A stretch of DNA of 64,000 nucleotides from positions 113,849 to 177,848 of the forward strand of contig NZ_JACJPX010000008.1 of assembly GCF_014696315.1 (NCBI RefSeq), in the 5' to 3' direction. Of the stretch, positions 1 through 7,653 are shown piece after piece. The position numbers and the translations under genes are program-made. The stretch comes from Calothrix membranacea FACHB-236 (GTDB taxonomy: Bacteria; Cyanobacteriota; Cyanobacteriia; Cyanobacteriales; Nostocaceae). The notes under the pieces were generated by a model. It was not told the DNA's origin, did not search any database, and saw nothing but the letters and a program-made list of their open reading frames with translations. The stretch's first letter is position 1; each line of letters begins with the position of its first letter.

Positions 1-261
1 GCTATGACCCTAGCTATTAAAGCAGGACAGGAACCAGAAAGAGCTAACTCTGAATGGTTAGATGCTTTGGCGAGAAAGTGGCGTGCTGTAATTTGTGAGC
101 AAGAATATCGGGGTGAATTGTTGACTGGTTCAATTAAAGAGATGATGGCATATCTTTATACAATGCCGACATTTCCTAAAGTTTTGGCAGTACCTGTTTT
201 AATATATGTAATCAAACAAGGTGTAAATAATTTTTGCGAGCCTCTAGACTTGCTTAAGTGA
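1..261 (+). CDS. Hypothetical protein, 3' part of a gene cut by the window edge
   Basis: The frame is open from the first base, so the in-frame ATG at position 4 may be internal and the gene probably starts before the window. The visible 85 residues contain a charged, Trp-bearing helix-like N-terminal half (SEWLDALARKWRAV) and a hydrophobic stretch near the end (VLAVPVLIYVIKQGV). I do not recognise the family. The downstream 200 bases hold no gene, only short AAAATC-type repeat fragments, so it is not obviously in an operon with what follows. Confidence 0.5.
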   Translation, partial: AMTLAIKAGQEPERANSEWLDALARKWRAVICEQEYRGELLTGSIKEMMAYLYTMPTFPKVLAVPVLIYVIKQGVNNFCEPLDLLK

Positions 262-464
262 TCAGTAGGGTAGCGCAATTAAACATAACTGACTAAGACT
301 GCCATTTATCATTAGTCACTTCAAAATCCAAAATCTATCTTAGAAAGTTTGCCAGGTTGGGGGGAACCCTCATACGCAACTTTCCGCAAAATCTAAAATT
401 GTCTGACCTGCACTGGTACGCTGTTAATTAAGGCAAATTTTCCAAAGACAACCTTTTTGAAACA

Positions 465-974
465 ATGTATTACCTTGTTGCCGTATTAGCAGACCGTATC
501 CAAGCTGAAGCTGCTTACTTAGCTTTAGAAAAAGAAGCCATAAAAAGTACTATCCTTGGCAAAGGTTATAAGACTGCCGATGAGTTCGGCTTGATTGACC
601 CTCAAGAACAAGCCAACAAGCAAGTACGGCTAATGGCAATCTGGCTAGTACCCTTCGGCTTTTTTGCTGGATTTACCTTCAGCTACATTACAGGTTTAGA
701 TACCTTTGCTTGGGCTGGTGAAATTGGTAATCATATCGTCGGGGGACTATTGGGTGCAGCCAGCGGCGCTATGGGTAGCGTGGTTGTTGGTGGTGGAGTC
801 GGTTTAATTACAGGTGGCGGAGATGCTTTACCCTACCGCAATCGCTTGGATGCAGGTAAATATCTTGTCGTAGTCCAAGGTTCTGAAATGCTTACCAAGC
901 AAGCGACCAGAATTTTACGCCAGTTTGAGCCAGAAAATATGCAGGGTTACGCAGATACAACTAACACATATTGA
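465..974 (+). CDS. Conserved hypothetical membrane protein with Gly-rich segment
   Basis: 169 residues. The N-terminus (MYYLVAVLADRIQAEAAYLAL) looks like the ferredoxin-like domain found in cyanobacterial stress-associated proteins that mediate no known reaction. A hydrophobic helix follows at about residues 62-85, then a second, glycine/alanine-rich hydrophobic segment at about 92-125 (GGLLGAASGAMG, VVVGGGVGL), the kind seen in membrane-inserted glycine-zipper proteins. The C-terminus (YLVVVQGSE) again looks like an alpha/beta domain. The stop codon directly abuts the ATG of the acetyltransferase gene, so the two are likely cotranscribed. Function unknown; the membrane call is inferred from hydrophobicity. 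Confidence 0.75.
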   Translation: MYYLVAVLADRIQAEAAYLALEKEAIKSTILGKGYKTADEFGLIDPQEQANKQVRLMAIWLVPFGFFAGFTFSYITGLDTFAWAGEIGNHIVGGLLGAASGAMGSVVVGGGVGLITGGGDALPYRNRLDAGKYLVVVQGSEMLTKQATRILRQFEPENMQGYADTTNTY

Positions 975-1532
975 ATGCATCAGAGATTACAGATTACCAC
1001 ACCGCGCCTTGAGTTACTGCCCTGTGCTTTGGAGGTAGCAGAAGGCGCGATCGCAAAAAATACATCGGTAGTTGAAAAGCTCTTACAGGTAAAGCTTCCT
1101 GGTGATTGGTATGCTTCTCATGTACTGGATTTCTTGCCTACCTATGCTCAAATGCTGAGAGATGATCCATCTGTGTTAGGTTGGGGTGTGTGGCTAATGA
1201 TTCACACTAGTGACTCTACCTTGATAGGCGATTTGGGATTTACTGGTAAACCTGATGCACAAGGAACTGTGGAATTAGGTTATGAGGTGCTAGCAAAGTA
1301 TCGTCGTCAGGGATATACCTTTGAAGCAGTAAAAGCATTAGTCAATTTTGCCTTTACTCAACCCGGACTGAAGCGAATTATTGCCCATGCTCCACAAGAT
1401 ATTGTGGCATCTTGTCGAATTTTAGAAAAGCTGGGAATGGAGCATTTGGAAACATTTGATTCGCCTGATTATCCAACTGCACCGCTCTTGAAATGGCAGA
1501 TGACGTTAGAATCAAACAGTAGTCATGAGTAA
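975..1532 (+). CDS. GNAT-family N-acetyltransferase (RimJ/RimL type)
   Basis: 185 residues with the layout of RimJ/RimL-like acetyltransferases: an N-terminal TPRLEL strand, GDLGF as the core beta strand, ELGYEV and the acetyl-CoA binding turn KYRRQGYTFEAVKAL (an R/Q-x-x-G-x-A/T variant) around residues 110-122, then the typical IIAHAPQDIVASCRILEKLGM near 137-157, where the Asn/Ser-x-x-S-x-x-x-L-E-K-L-G-M signature places a residue on the substrate side. It would transfer acetyl from acetyl-CoA to an amine, protein N-terminus or small molecule. Substrate cannot be told. The start abuts the preceding stop, implying translational coupling. Confidence 0.85.
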   Translation: MHQRLQITTPRLELLPCALEVAEGAIAKNTSVVEKLLQVKLPGDWYASHVLDFLPTYAQMLRDDPSVLGWGVWLMIHTSDSTLIGDLGFTGKPDAQGTVELGYEVLAKYRRQGYTFEAVKALVNFAFTQPGLKRIIAHAPQDIVASCRILEKLGMEHLETFDSPDYPTAPLLKWQMTLESNSSHE

Positions 1533-1587
1533 TTAGTCAACAGTTTTTGATTGTTGACTTGCGGCTCAAAACTCGTAATTTTTAAGA

Positions 1588-2367
1588 ATGTTGCCCAGAG
1601 AAGAACTTTTAAAAAGCGTTGAAAATCGAGATAGTGTAGCGCGTGTAATCGATCAGGCGGAACAAGCAATTAAAACTTGGGAAGTTGTGTTGACAGATTT
1701 TCTGTCTCCTCCCGAATTAGCAGAAATTCAACGCGTATTTAGTCGGTTAACAGAGGTGCAGTTAGTAGCGTGGGGTGGATATCCCCAAGCCGAACGCCAA
1801 AGACTGGCGATCGCGCGTGCAGAATTGCCTTTAGCTCAATCCCAAGTAGCCTTAACAGCATTAGAAATTGCTGGGAATTTTTTGTTTGATACCGCCACAC
1901 ACCGCGACTTTTTAGGCGCAATGTTGGGGACAGGGATTGTCCGAGAAAAGACAGGGGATATTATTGTCTTGGGTGAACGAGGCGCACAGGCAATTGTCTC
2001 ACCAGAGTTGGCAGAATTTTTAGAGATGAGTCTTCAACAGGTGCGATCAGTTCCTGTAAAAACCCAACGGATTGAGGTAAACGAATTAAAAGTTAGAGAA
2101 CCGAAGAAAAAAGAAATGACTACTGTTGAGGCTTCTTTAAGATTAGATGCGATCGCCTCTGCTGGTTTTGGAATGTCTCGCAGCAAAATGGTTGATTTAA
2201 TTGACTCTGGTGATGTGCGCGTTAACTGGAAAGAAGTTTCTCAAGCTAGTTCTCAAGTCAAAACCGGAGACTTAATCGCCATTCGTGGTAAGGGACGCTT
2301 AGAAGTTGGGGAAGTGGCTGTTACGAAAAAAGACCGTTATCGCGTACAGTTAACAAGATTTATGTAA
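1588..2367 (+). CDS. Photosystem II S4 domain protein (YlmH-like RNA-binding)
   Basis: 259 residues, matching the cyanobacterial/plastid family named photosystem II S4 domain protein. The N-terminal part (about 1-165) is the YlmH-type domain (GGYPQAERQRLAIA, DFLGAMLGTGIVREKTGDI, LGERGAQAIV). The S4 RNA-binding domain lies at about 180-240 (SLRLDAIASAGFGMSRSKMVDLI, DVRVNWK, KTGDLIAIRGKGR). Family members bind structured RNA and B. subtilis YlmH acts in rescue of stalled ribosomes; the link to PSII comes from the family name, not from this sequence. It stands alone, convergent with the SDR gene. Confidence 0.9.
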   Translation: MLPREELLKSVENRDSVARVIDQAEQAIKTWEVVLTDFLSPPELAEIQRVFSRLTEVQLVAWGGYPQAERQRLAIARAELPLAQSQVALTALEIAGNFLFDTATHRDFLGAMLGTGIVREKTGDIIVLGERGAQAIVSPELAEFLEMSLQQVRSVPVKTQRIEVNELKVREPKKKEMTTVEASLRLDAIASAGFGMSRSKMVDLIDSGDVRVNWKEVSQASSQVKTGDLIAIRGKGRLEVGEVAVTKKDRYRVQLTRFM

Positions 2368-2433
2368 ACCATTGTCAGTAGAATCAAGGTCTGATCCCAA
2401 TTTACATAATTTCAGTAAATCAATGATTACAAA

Positions 2434-2453
2434 GGGCACAATATTTTGTGCCC
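2434..2453. terminator. Short palindrome between convergent genes, possible bidirectional terminator
   Basis: GGGCACAA-TATT-TTGTGCCC is a perfect 8-bp stem with a 4-base loop, lying 67 bases after the S4 gene stop and 52 bases after the SDR gene stop on the other strand. There is no clean T-run immediately after either arm, so it may equally be one of the small dispersed palindromes that end in (G)GGGC...GCCC(C) found elsewhere in the window (for example 49364-49387). Confidence 0.4.
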
Positions 2454-2505
2454 CTGTCTATATTTTGCATTCCTTTTTCCTAATCTAATTACGAATTACG
2501 AATTA

Positions 2506-3282
2506 TTAGATTTTAAAGCTTCTTGCCAACATATTTAGCAGAATTTTTCTTGGTACTACTCTAGCTAATGTAGTTCTAATTTGAGTTTTCACATCGCCAA
2601 TCACAACAGTTGGCTGCCAATTTTCCAAAGCTTTCAAAGAAGCTTGTACTACTTCTTCACTAGTAAACATTTGATTTGTATTACCTGCTAAAGCGGGAGG
2701 GAAATTAGCTTCAGCAAAAAAGTTAGTTTCTATCGGCCCTGGACAAGTAACAAGAACACGAATACCATAAGGGCGATTTTCTGCCCATAATGCTTGACTA
2801 AAACTCAAAATAAAAGCTTTGCTTGCAGCATAAACCGAAAGATAAGGCATCGGCTGAAATGCCGTAATTGAAGATACATTAATAATGCTACCTGATTGAC
2901 GTTGCCGCATCAAAGGTAGAAATTTATGGGTTAAATCTACTAAAGATAGAATATTTAATTGCACTATCTTTACTTGCTTTTCACCATCAGAGCTAGCAAA
3001 TTCTCCATAATCACCAAACCCAGCATTATTAATTAATAAGTCAATAGTTAATCCCTTTGCTTGGGTAGCTGCAAACACTGCTTGAGCAGCATTAGGCTCT
3101 GTTAAATCTTTAACTATAACTTCAATTTTAACTTGATAATTTTTTTGGATTTCTTGAGTAAGTTGATGCAGTTTCTCTTCTGAACGAGCTACTAAAACAA
3201 GATTTGTATTACGTGCAGCTAGTTCTTGGGCAAAGGCTCTACCAATACCACTAGAGGCACCTGTAATTAAAGCAGTTGACAT
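2506..3282 (-). CDS. Short-chain dehydrogenase/reductase (classical SDR)
   Basis: 258 residues. The Rossmann cofactor motif TGASSGIG is at residues 7-14, NNAG at about 86-89, the catalytic Ser in NVSSITAF and the Tyr-x-x-x-Lys of YAASK around 151-155, followed by PGPIETNFF. An Arg after the second strand (VARSEEKL) favours NADP(H). This is a complete classical SDR of the DltE/YqjQ-like group; substrate is unknown. The C-terminus (KILLNMLARSFKI) is basic and hydrophobic and could touch a membrane. Monocistronic by spacing. Confidence 0.88.
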   Translation of the reverse strand: MSTALITGASSGIGRAFAQELAARNTNLVLVARSEEKLHQLTQEIQKNYQVKIEVIVKDLTEPNAAQAVFAATQAKGLTIDLLINNAGFGDYGEFASSDGEKQVKIVQLNILSLVDLTHKFLPLMRQRQSGSIINVSSITAFQPMPYLSVYAASKAFILSFSQALWAENRPYGIRVLVTCPGPIETNFFAEANFPPALAGNTNQMFTSEEVVQASLKALENWQPTVVIGDVKTQIRTTLARVVPRKILLNMLARSFKI

Positions 3283-3440
3283 TCTAGATATTTTGCCAAA
3301 AATTCTATCAACTAATAGATATTAACAATACTTATTGCCCTTTTTAACCATCTAGAGTGATATACGAAAATGCCAAAAGTCGTAATTTTGAATTTATCTG
3401 TTATTCCAATGCAAATAATGGTGAAGACAAATAAATTTTA

Positions 3441-3505
3441 TGTAGGGGCATGGCACCAGTAAGATTATTGAATGTACCAAAATATTGTAGATGCCATGTC
3501 CCTAC
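3441..3505. repeat. Small dispersed palindromic repeat
   Basis: The ends TGTAGGGGCATGGCA and TGCCATGTCCCTAC are inverted copies separated by about 36 AT-rich bases. The same GTAGGGG-x-A-x-GGCA / TGC-x-GT-CCC-TAC style recurs at 37778-37806. No gene in the 250-base gap around it. Confidence 0.6.
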
Positions 3506-3537
3506 CTGTGTAATTCATTAACCTGAAATCAGCGGTA

Positions 3538-4935
3538 TTAACTTGGGCGAGGTTGAGTAATTACTTGCTGATCATTTGCATGATTACTCAAGCTATCTAA
3601 AATTTCCAAAACTTGTTGTTCAAAAGCAACTTGGGCGCGATTAGTTTTACCACCAACAAAAAGGCGATCGCCTTTTTGTAATGCCCAAATTTGGGAGTGA
3701 GAAAAGTAACTCATCACTACACCCAACATCAGTAAGGCAAAGCCGGTGTAAACAATGGGAATCCCTGGATCGGCTTTAATTTGTAAGCCAGTGCTACCGA
3801 TGACTTCTAAAATTTTCAGGGTTACGCCATTCACTTGGGTAGACATTCCCGCACGGACAGTATCAATTAATTTACCAGTAGCATCGTAAATTAACACCAT
3901 CCCTTGTAAGTCTTTAGCAATTAAAGAAACACCTGCGCTTAAATCTGGTTTTGTGGGAATCCAAGTACCCCAAATTCGCCCTGCACCATTAGTATCTAGT
4001 TGTGCCATTGGTAGTTGAAAAATGGGGCTGTTATTAAATTGAATGCGAACCCCCGCTAGTCCCCAATCTGTTTGATAAAAAGTGACACCGTGATATCGCA
4101 AAGGTTCGTTGACAAAAATCTTTTTGTGGTCAACTTCTTGCCCTTGCTGATTTAACACAGACATATCTGAGTAAAACTGGTCAATTCCACCTGTAGGGGT
4201 GTAGTCAATCCAAAACCGATTAACTCTAACAGACCAATCTTTAGGAACTTGAGATGATGCCAAAGGCCCAGCATCTACAATATTTTTTACCTGAAATGTA
4301 TCGCCGCTAGCAACCATTTCTTGGGCCATAAACCCAGTCATTGCTCCCCAAATTCCCCCCAATAAAATAGTGACGATGCCGATATGAACGATAATCGGCC
4401 CAATGCGTCCCACTATTCCTTTACGGGCGTAAAGAATATCGTCTTTTTCTTGAAAAATTTTATAACGCTGTTTTTGTAATATGGGGATGAGGCTATCTAA
4501 GGAACCTGTATCTAGTTCCGCACTCAAAGCTAATTTTTGAAATTGTCGCGGTTCTTCATAATATTTCCACCTTTGAGCAGCTTTTAAGGCGGGAATTTGG
4601 CGCGTAAAAGTACAAGCAGTCAAACTAGTACCAAATAAAACTAGTAAGCTGAGAAACCACCAAGTACGATATACATGGTCTAACCCCACTACTTGAATTA
4701 CCTTCCAACTGAGGAAACCAAATAAAGCAGGGTGTTCTGGGTAGTTAGCTTGGTAGAATGCTGGTGACTGACCTTGTTCGATGACAGTACCGCTAATGCT
4801 AAATAGTGCGATCAGCAGTAAAAGCGCGATCGCTAACCGTAAATCTGTTAGTACAGGTAAAAACTCTCGCCGCAAAAAGCGCCCAGGTATTGACCACCAA
4901 CTTAATTCTGTGGTCGTGGAATTGTCTGTTGTCAT
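3538..4935 (-). CDS. ccs1: Cytochrome c biogenesis protein Ccs1/ResB
   Basis: 465 residues. Ccs1 with CcsA forms the system II machinery that exports haem to the thylakoid lumen and attaches it to apocytochromes c (cyt c6, cyt f). The sequence shows paired N-terminal membrane helices at about 31-52 and 93-113, a third at about 175-200 after the stroma-side loop ([27 protein letters not shown], with the conserved His), a long lumenal domain with FYQTDWGL, and a last helix near 390-412 ([27 protein letters not shown]), also with a conserved His. It starts 3 bases after ccdA, so both are one operon; CcdA delivers the reductant that keeps haem-site cysteines reduced. Confidence 0.93.
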   Translation of the reverse strand: MTTDNSTTTELSWWSIPGRFLRREFLPVLTDLRLAIALLLLIALFSISGTVIEQGQSPAFYQANYPEHPALFGFLSWKVIQVVGLDHVYRTWWFLSLLVLFGTSLTACTFTRQIPALKAAQRWKYYEEPRQFQKLALSAELDTGSLDSLIPILQKQRYKIFQEKDDILYARKGIVGRIGPIIVHIGIVTILLGGIWGAMTGFMAQEMVASGDTFQVKNIVDAGPLASSQVPKDWSVRVNRFWIDYTPTGGIDQFYSDMSVLNQQGQEVDHKKIFVNEPLRYHGVTFYQTDWGLAGVRIQFNNSPIFQLPMAQLDTNGAGRIWGTWIPTKPDLSAGVSLIAKDLQGMVLIYDATGKLIDTVRAGMSTQVNGVTLKILEVIGSTGLQIKADPGIPIVYTGFALLMLGVVMSYFSHSQIWALQKGDRLFVGGKTNRAQVAFEQQVLEILDSLSNHANDQQVITQPRPS

Positions 4936-4938
4936 TGC

Positions 4939-5679
4939 TTAAAAACTTCCAAACGGAATCCGCGAAATTAAGGAAAATACACCAAACCCAACTAACAGCA
5001 CACCGCTAACTGGGTTAATCCAACCAGACCAGCGACGTAATTCCAGTAGCCTTTTAATTGCTGCTGTAAATGTACCTGCCAAAATTAATGGTGCTACATA
5101 ACCTGCTGTGTAAGCAATGAGCAACACCGCACCTAAAATTAAGTCTTGAGTATTAGCCACCCAACCCAGCAAGCTTGCCAAAACTGGGGTACTACAAGGT
5201 GACGCAACTAAACCAAAAGTTAAACCTATCAAGTAGGAACGCACTCCTGGGGGTAAATCTTGGGAAATCCAATTTGTTTCACCTAAAGAGGGAAACTGCA
5301 GAGGTAGTGCTTCCAACAAGTTCAGCCCCATGAGAATGGCGATAATACTGACAATTATCGGCAAACCCATTCCCACTTGACCGTAAACTTTGCCCACAAA
5401 AGCCGCTACTATCCCTAGCCCTGCTAATGTGGTGGCTAATCCTAGCGCAAACCAAGTTGATTGAGCGGCTGCTTGCAGACGACTTTTAGCTTCATAACCG
5501 CCGATATAACCAATGGTAATTGGCAGCATAGAAAGCATACAGGGCGTGAGACTGGTGAGTAAACCAGCCACGAAAATAATGCCAATACTTACCACACTAA
5601 GGTGTCCCAGCTGATTAGAGACTAGGGCATTGGCAAATTGTTCTAGTTTGTAAAGTTGGATTTGCAAAGTCTCAAGCAT
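4939..5679 (-). CDS. ccdA: Thiol-disulfide transporter CcdA
   Basis: 246 residues, the usual length of short CcdA. It passes electrons from stromal thioredoxin across the thylakoid membrane for cytochrome c maturation. Six hydrophobic segments can be read, and the two conserved cysteines sit in the hallmark positions: SLTPCMLSMLPITIGY in helix 1 and LVASPCSTPVLASLLG in helix 4. Duplicated helix triplets with Pro-Cys motifs are diagnostic. It is the first gene of the ccdA-ccs1 pair. Confidence 0.94.
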   Translation of the reverse strand: MLETLQIQLYKLEQFANALVSNQLGHLSVVSIGIIFVAGLLTSLTPCMLSMLPITIGYIGGYEAKSRLQAAAQSTWFALGLATTLAGLGIVAAFVGKVYGQVGMGLPIIVSIIAILMGLNLLEALPLQFPSLGETNWISQDLPPGVRSYLIGLTFGLVASPCSTPVLASLLGWVANTQDLILGAVLLIAYTAGYVAPLILAGTFTAAIKRLLELRRWSGWINPVSGVLLVGFGVFSLISRIPFGSF

Positions 5680-6098
5680 GGGGCATTATGACCGGGAAAT
5701 GCTTACTATGCTTGAATTTTAGCTTAGTTTGGGACTTTGGGTGGCAGTAATTAAGGGCAGCGATCGCGCTTTGGGTCGGCTCAAATCTCAAAAATTGCCC
5801 ATTTCCTCATTTATCGGCTTTATTTCCCATAGCGATCGCAATGAGGATTTCTTGATGACAGCATTCATGAGCTGAGAGCTTTTTTTCTCAGCTTCATATT
5901 TTTACTATTTACGTAAAATTAAAGTTTAAGATTTCAGATACTTTTAGCAAAAATTCTGTTTTTAAATTAACCAGGAAAATCTTTTTAAGAAATAAAAAAT
6001 AAATGAGAGAAAGTATGAAAAATTATGAAATAAGCAGCAAAAAAATACTATTTTTTATAAAATTTATTGCATAGACTTAAACCTTATTTTTATTTAAA
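5680..6098. other. Intergenic region with a hairpin, divergent promoters
   Basis: This 419-base gap lies between the divergent ccdA and the gene at 6099, so it should carry both promoters. It holds two HIP1-type GCGATCGC sites and one clear hairpin at 5870-5893 (AGCTGAGA / TCTCAGCT, with a T-rich loop). From 5900 it becomes very AT-rich. No ORF of interest was seen. Confidence 0.5.
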
Positions 6099-6809
6099 AT
6101 GCACACTCAAAATGCTACAGATTTATTTAATGAAGTTTTAGATACAATTTACCAACAATATCTCCCATCCAAACATCCTTTTTTTTCTCGTTTGGCTATA
6201 TTGCCACCAGAGAAGCTGTGTTCTCCAGATTTATTAGGACAAATATATTTAAGGTACCAAGCAGCTTGCCATGCAACTCGTGTCATGGTGTATTTTGTAC
6301 CTCACCTAGATAGCCCGGCATTACGGGTACGAAAGCTGAGAATTATTAGTGATGATGATAGCTTACAAGGTGGCGATACTCATCACTATCAATTGAGTCG
6401 AGCATTTGCCAATATGGGAGCAAAATTTATCATCTCTGACGAAAATTTTGGCAGTCTAGATGAATTACAAAAAATACTCGACCCAACTACTGCTAATTTT
6501 GTTTCTTTAGTTCAGAGAATTTACCCTCAATCTTTAGGCCCTTGGTGCGTCATTGAAATGTTTGCCCATGATTGGATGGAAGCATTGATGAATTCTCTAT
6601 CTCATTGTTTTCCATTTATTCAACAAGAGCAGTATTTTGCTGAATGTTTTGAACAAGGTGTAGAAGAAAGGCACGCTCAAGAAGCAAAGGAATTAACCAC
6701 TATTATTCTTGATAATTCACCAAAATTATTAGAACCAACAATTGCAGGGGCAAAAATGATGGCTACGGGGTTAGATAAATTTTGGTCTGGGTTAGAAGAT
6801 TTATTATAA
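6099..6809 (+). CDS. Heme-oxygenase-fold protein, iron-containing redox enzyme-like (DUF3865/CADD-like)
   Basis: 236 residues, apparently all-helical. Candidate metal ligands are spaced as in heme-oxygenase-like diiron oxidases: H in GGDTHHYQLSRAF (about 91-103), E and H in CVIEMFAHDWMEAL (about 151-164), and E/H in FEQGVEERHAQEAKE (about 186-200). This resembles the cyanobacterial DUF3865 proteins and the CADD family; CADD of Chlamydia helps make para-aminobenzoate. Enzymes of this fold oxidise amines and fatty acids or make small metabolites. It stands alone with an AT-rich leader and no recognisable Shine-Dalgarno sequence. Family assignment is from motif memory; substrate is unknown. Confidence 0.6.
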   Translation: MHTQNATDLFNEVLDTIYQQYLPSKHPFFSRLAILPPEKLCSPDLLGQIYLRYQAACHATRVMVYFVPHLDSPALRVRKLRIISDDDSLQGGDTHHYQLSRAFANMGAKFIISDENFGSLDELQKILDPTTANFVSLVQRIYPQSLGPWCVIEMFAHDWMEALMNSLSHCFPFIQQEQYFAECFEQGVEERHAQEAKELTTIILDNSPKLLEPTIAGAKMMATGLDKFWSGLEDLL

Positions 6810-6909
6810 GAGAGAGGGAACAGGGAACAGAAAATAAACCTCCTTGATGTGTGCCTAATTTCTCCAAAATCAAATTTATTATTTAATCAATTCAGCATTT
6901 AATGATAAT

Positions 6910-7653
6910 TCAAGCTATTAATAAACGTTGTTTAGTATAAGTTGCTTGAATAAAAGCTTGAAAAATTCTTTGGTGATTTGGATCGTTGACTGAAAGCTCC
7001 GGATGCCATTGCACGCCAATAGCCCAAGGATGATCTTCATGTTCTACGGCTTCAATGACTTCATCTTCTAAAGCATGAGCAACAACACGCCATCCTGGGG
7101 GTACTTGGTGTACAGCTTGGTGGTGCCAAGACACTACAGATATGTGAGTATTTTGTACACAGTCAGCTAAACGGCTTTCGGCACTAATTTTGACCATGTG
7201 TTCTGTTGATAAACGCCTTCCAGGTTCAGGATCTAAGCGATGCAAAACTGAAGTACCATATACCTCTGGTAAATGGGGAATGAGAGTACCGCCAGAAGCG
7301 ACAATGAGAATTTGCAAACCCCGACAGATACCAAATACAGGCAAATGATGCTCAAGGGCAAACTTAGCTAGTTGCAGTTCAAAGACATCGCGATCGCCGT
7401 CCACAGAATAAATGCTAGGGTGGTCAGAGCCGTTGTACGACACAGGGTTAATATCTCCACCACCAGAGATAATCAATCCATCTAGTGGTTCTAACAACCT
7501 GGCTGGCTCAGTTTCTCCTGGTGGTAACAATATGGGAGTCCCACCAGCGGCACGAACAGCATCTATGTAAGCACTGGGTAAAGAAAATGGTAATGCGTCT
7601 TTGCGCCCATAAGTTGTAATCCCAATCAAGGCATTTTTTAATTTTCTACTCAT
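6910..7653 (-). CDS. Gamma-glutamyl-gamma-aminobutyrate hydrolase family protein (peptidase C26, PuuD-like)
   Basis: 247 residues, a class I glutamine amidotransferase fold. The nucleophile elbow is FGICRGLQ with Cys110; the His-Glu pair of the triad is in GVQWHPELS near residue 220; GLIISGGGDINP near 59-69 forms the oxyanion region. Family members cleave gamma-glutamyl bonds such as gamma-Glu-GABA in putrescine breakdown. Its ATG overlaps the 3' end of the STAND regulator gene by 8 bases (ATGAGTAG contains both start and stop), so translation is coupled. The pairing with a signalling ATPase is unusual and its meaning is unknown. Confidence 0.87.
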   Translation of the reverse strand: MSRKLKNALIGITTYGRKDALPFSLPSAYIDAVRAAGGTPILLPPGETEPARLLEPLDGLIISGGGDINPVSYNGSDHPSIYSVDGDRDVFELQLAKFALEHHLPVFGICRGLQILIVASGGTLIPHLPEVYGTSVLHRLDPEPGRRLSTEHMVKISAESRLADCVQNTHISVVSWHHQAVHQVPPGWRVVAHALEDEVIEAVEHEDHPWAIGVQWHPELSVNDPNHQRIFQAFIQATYTKQRLLIA

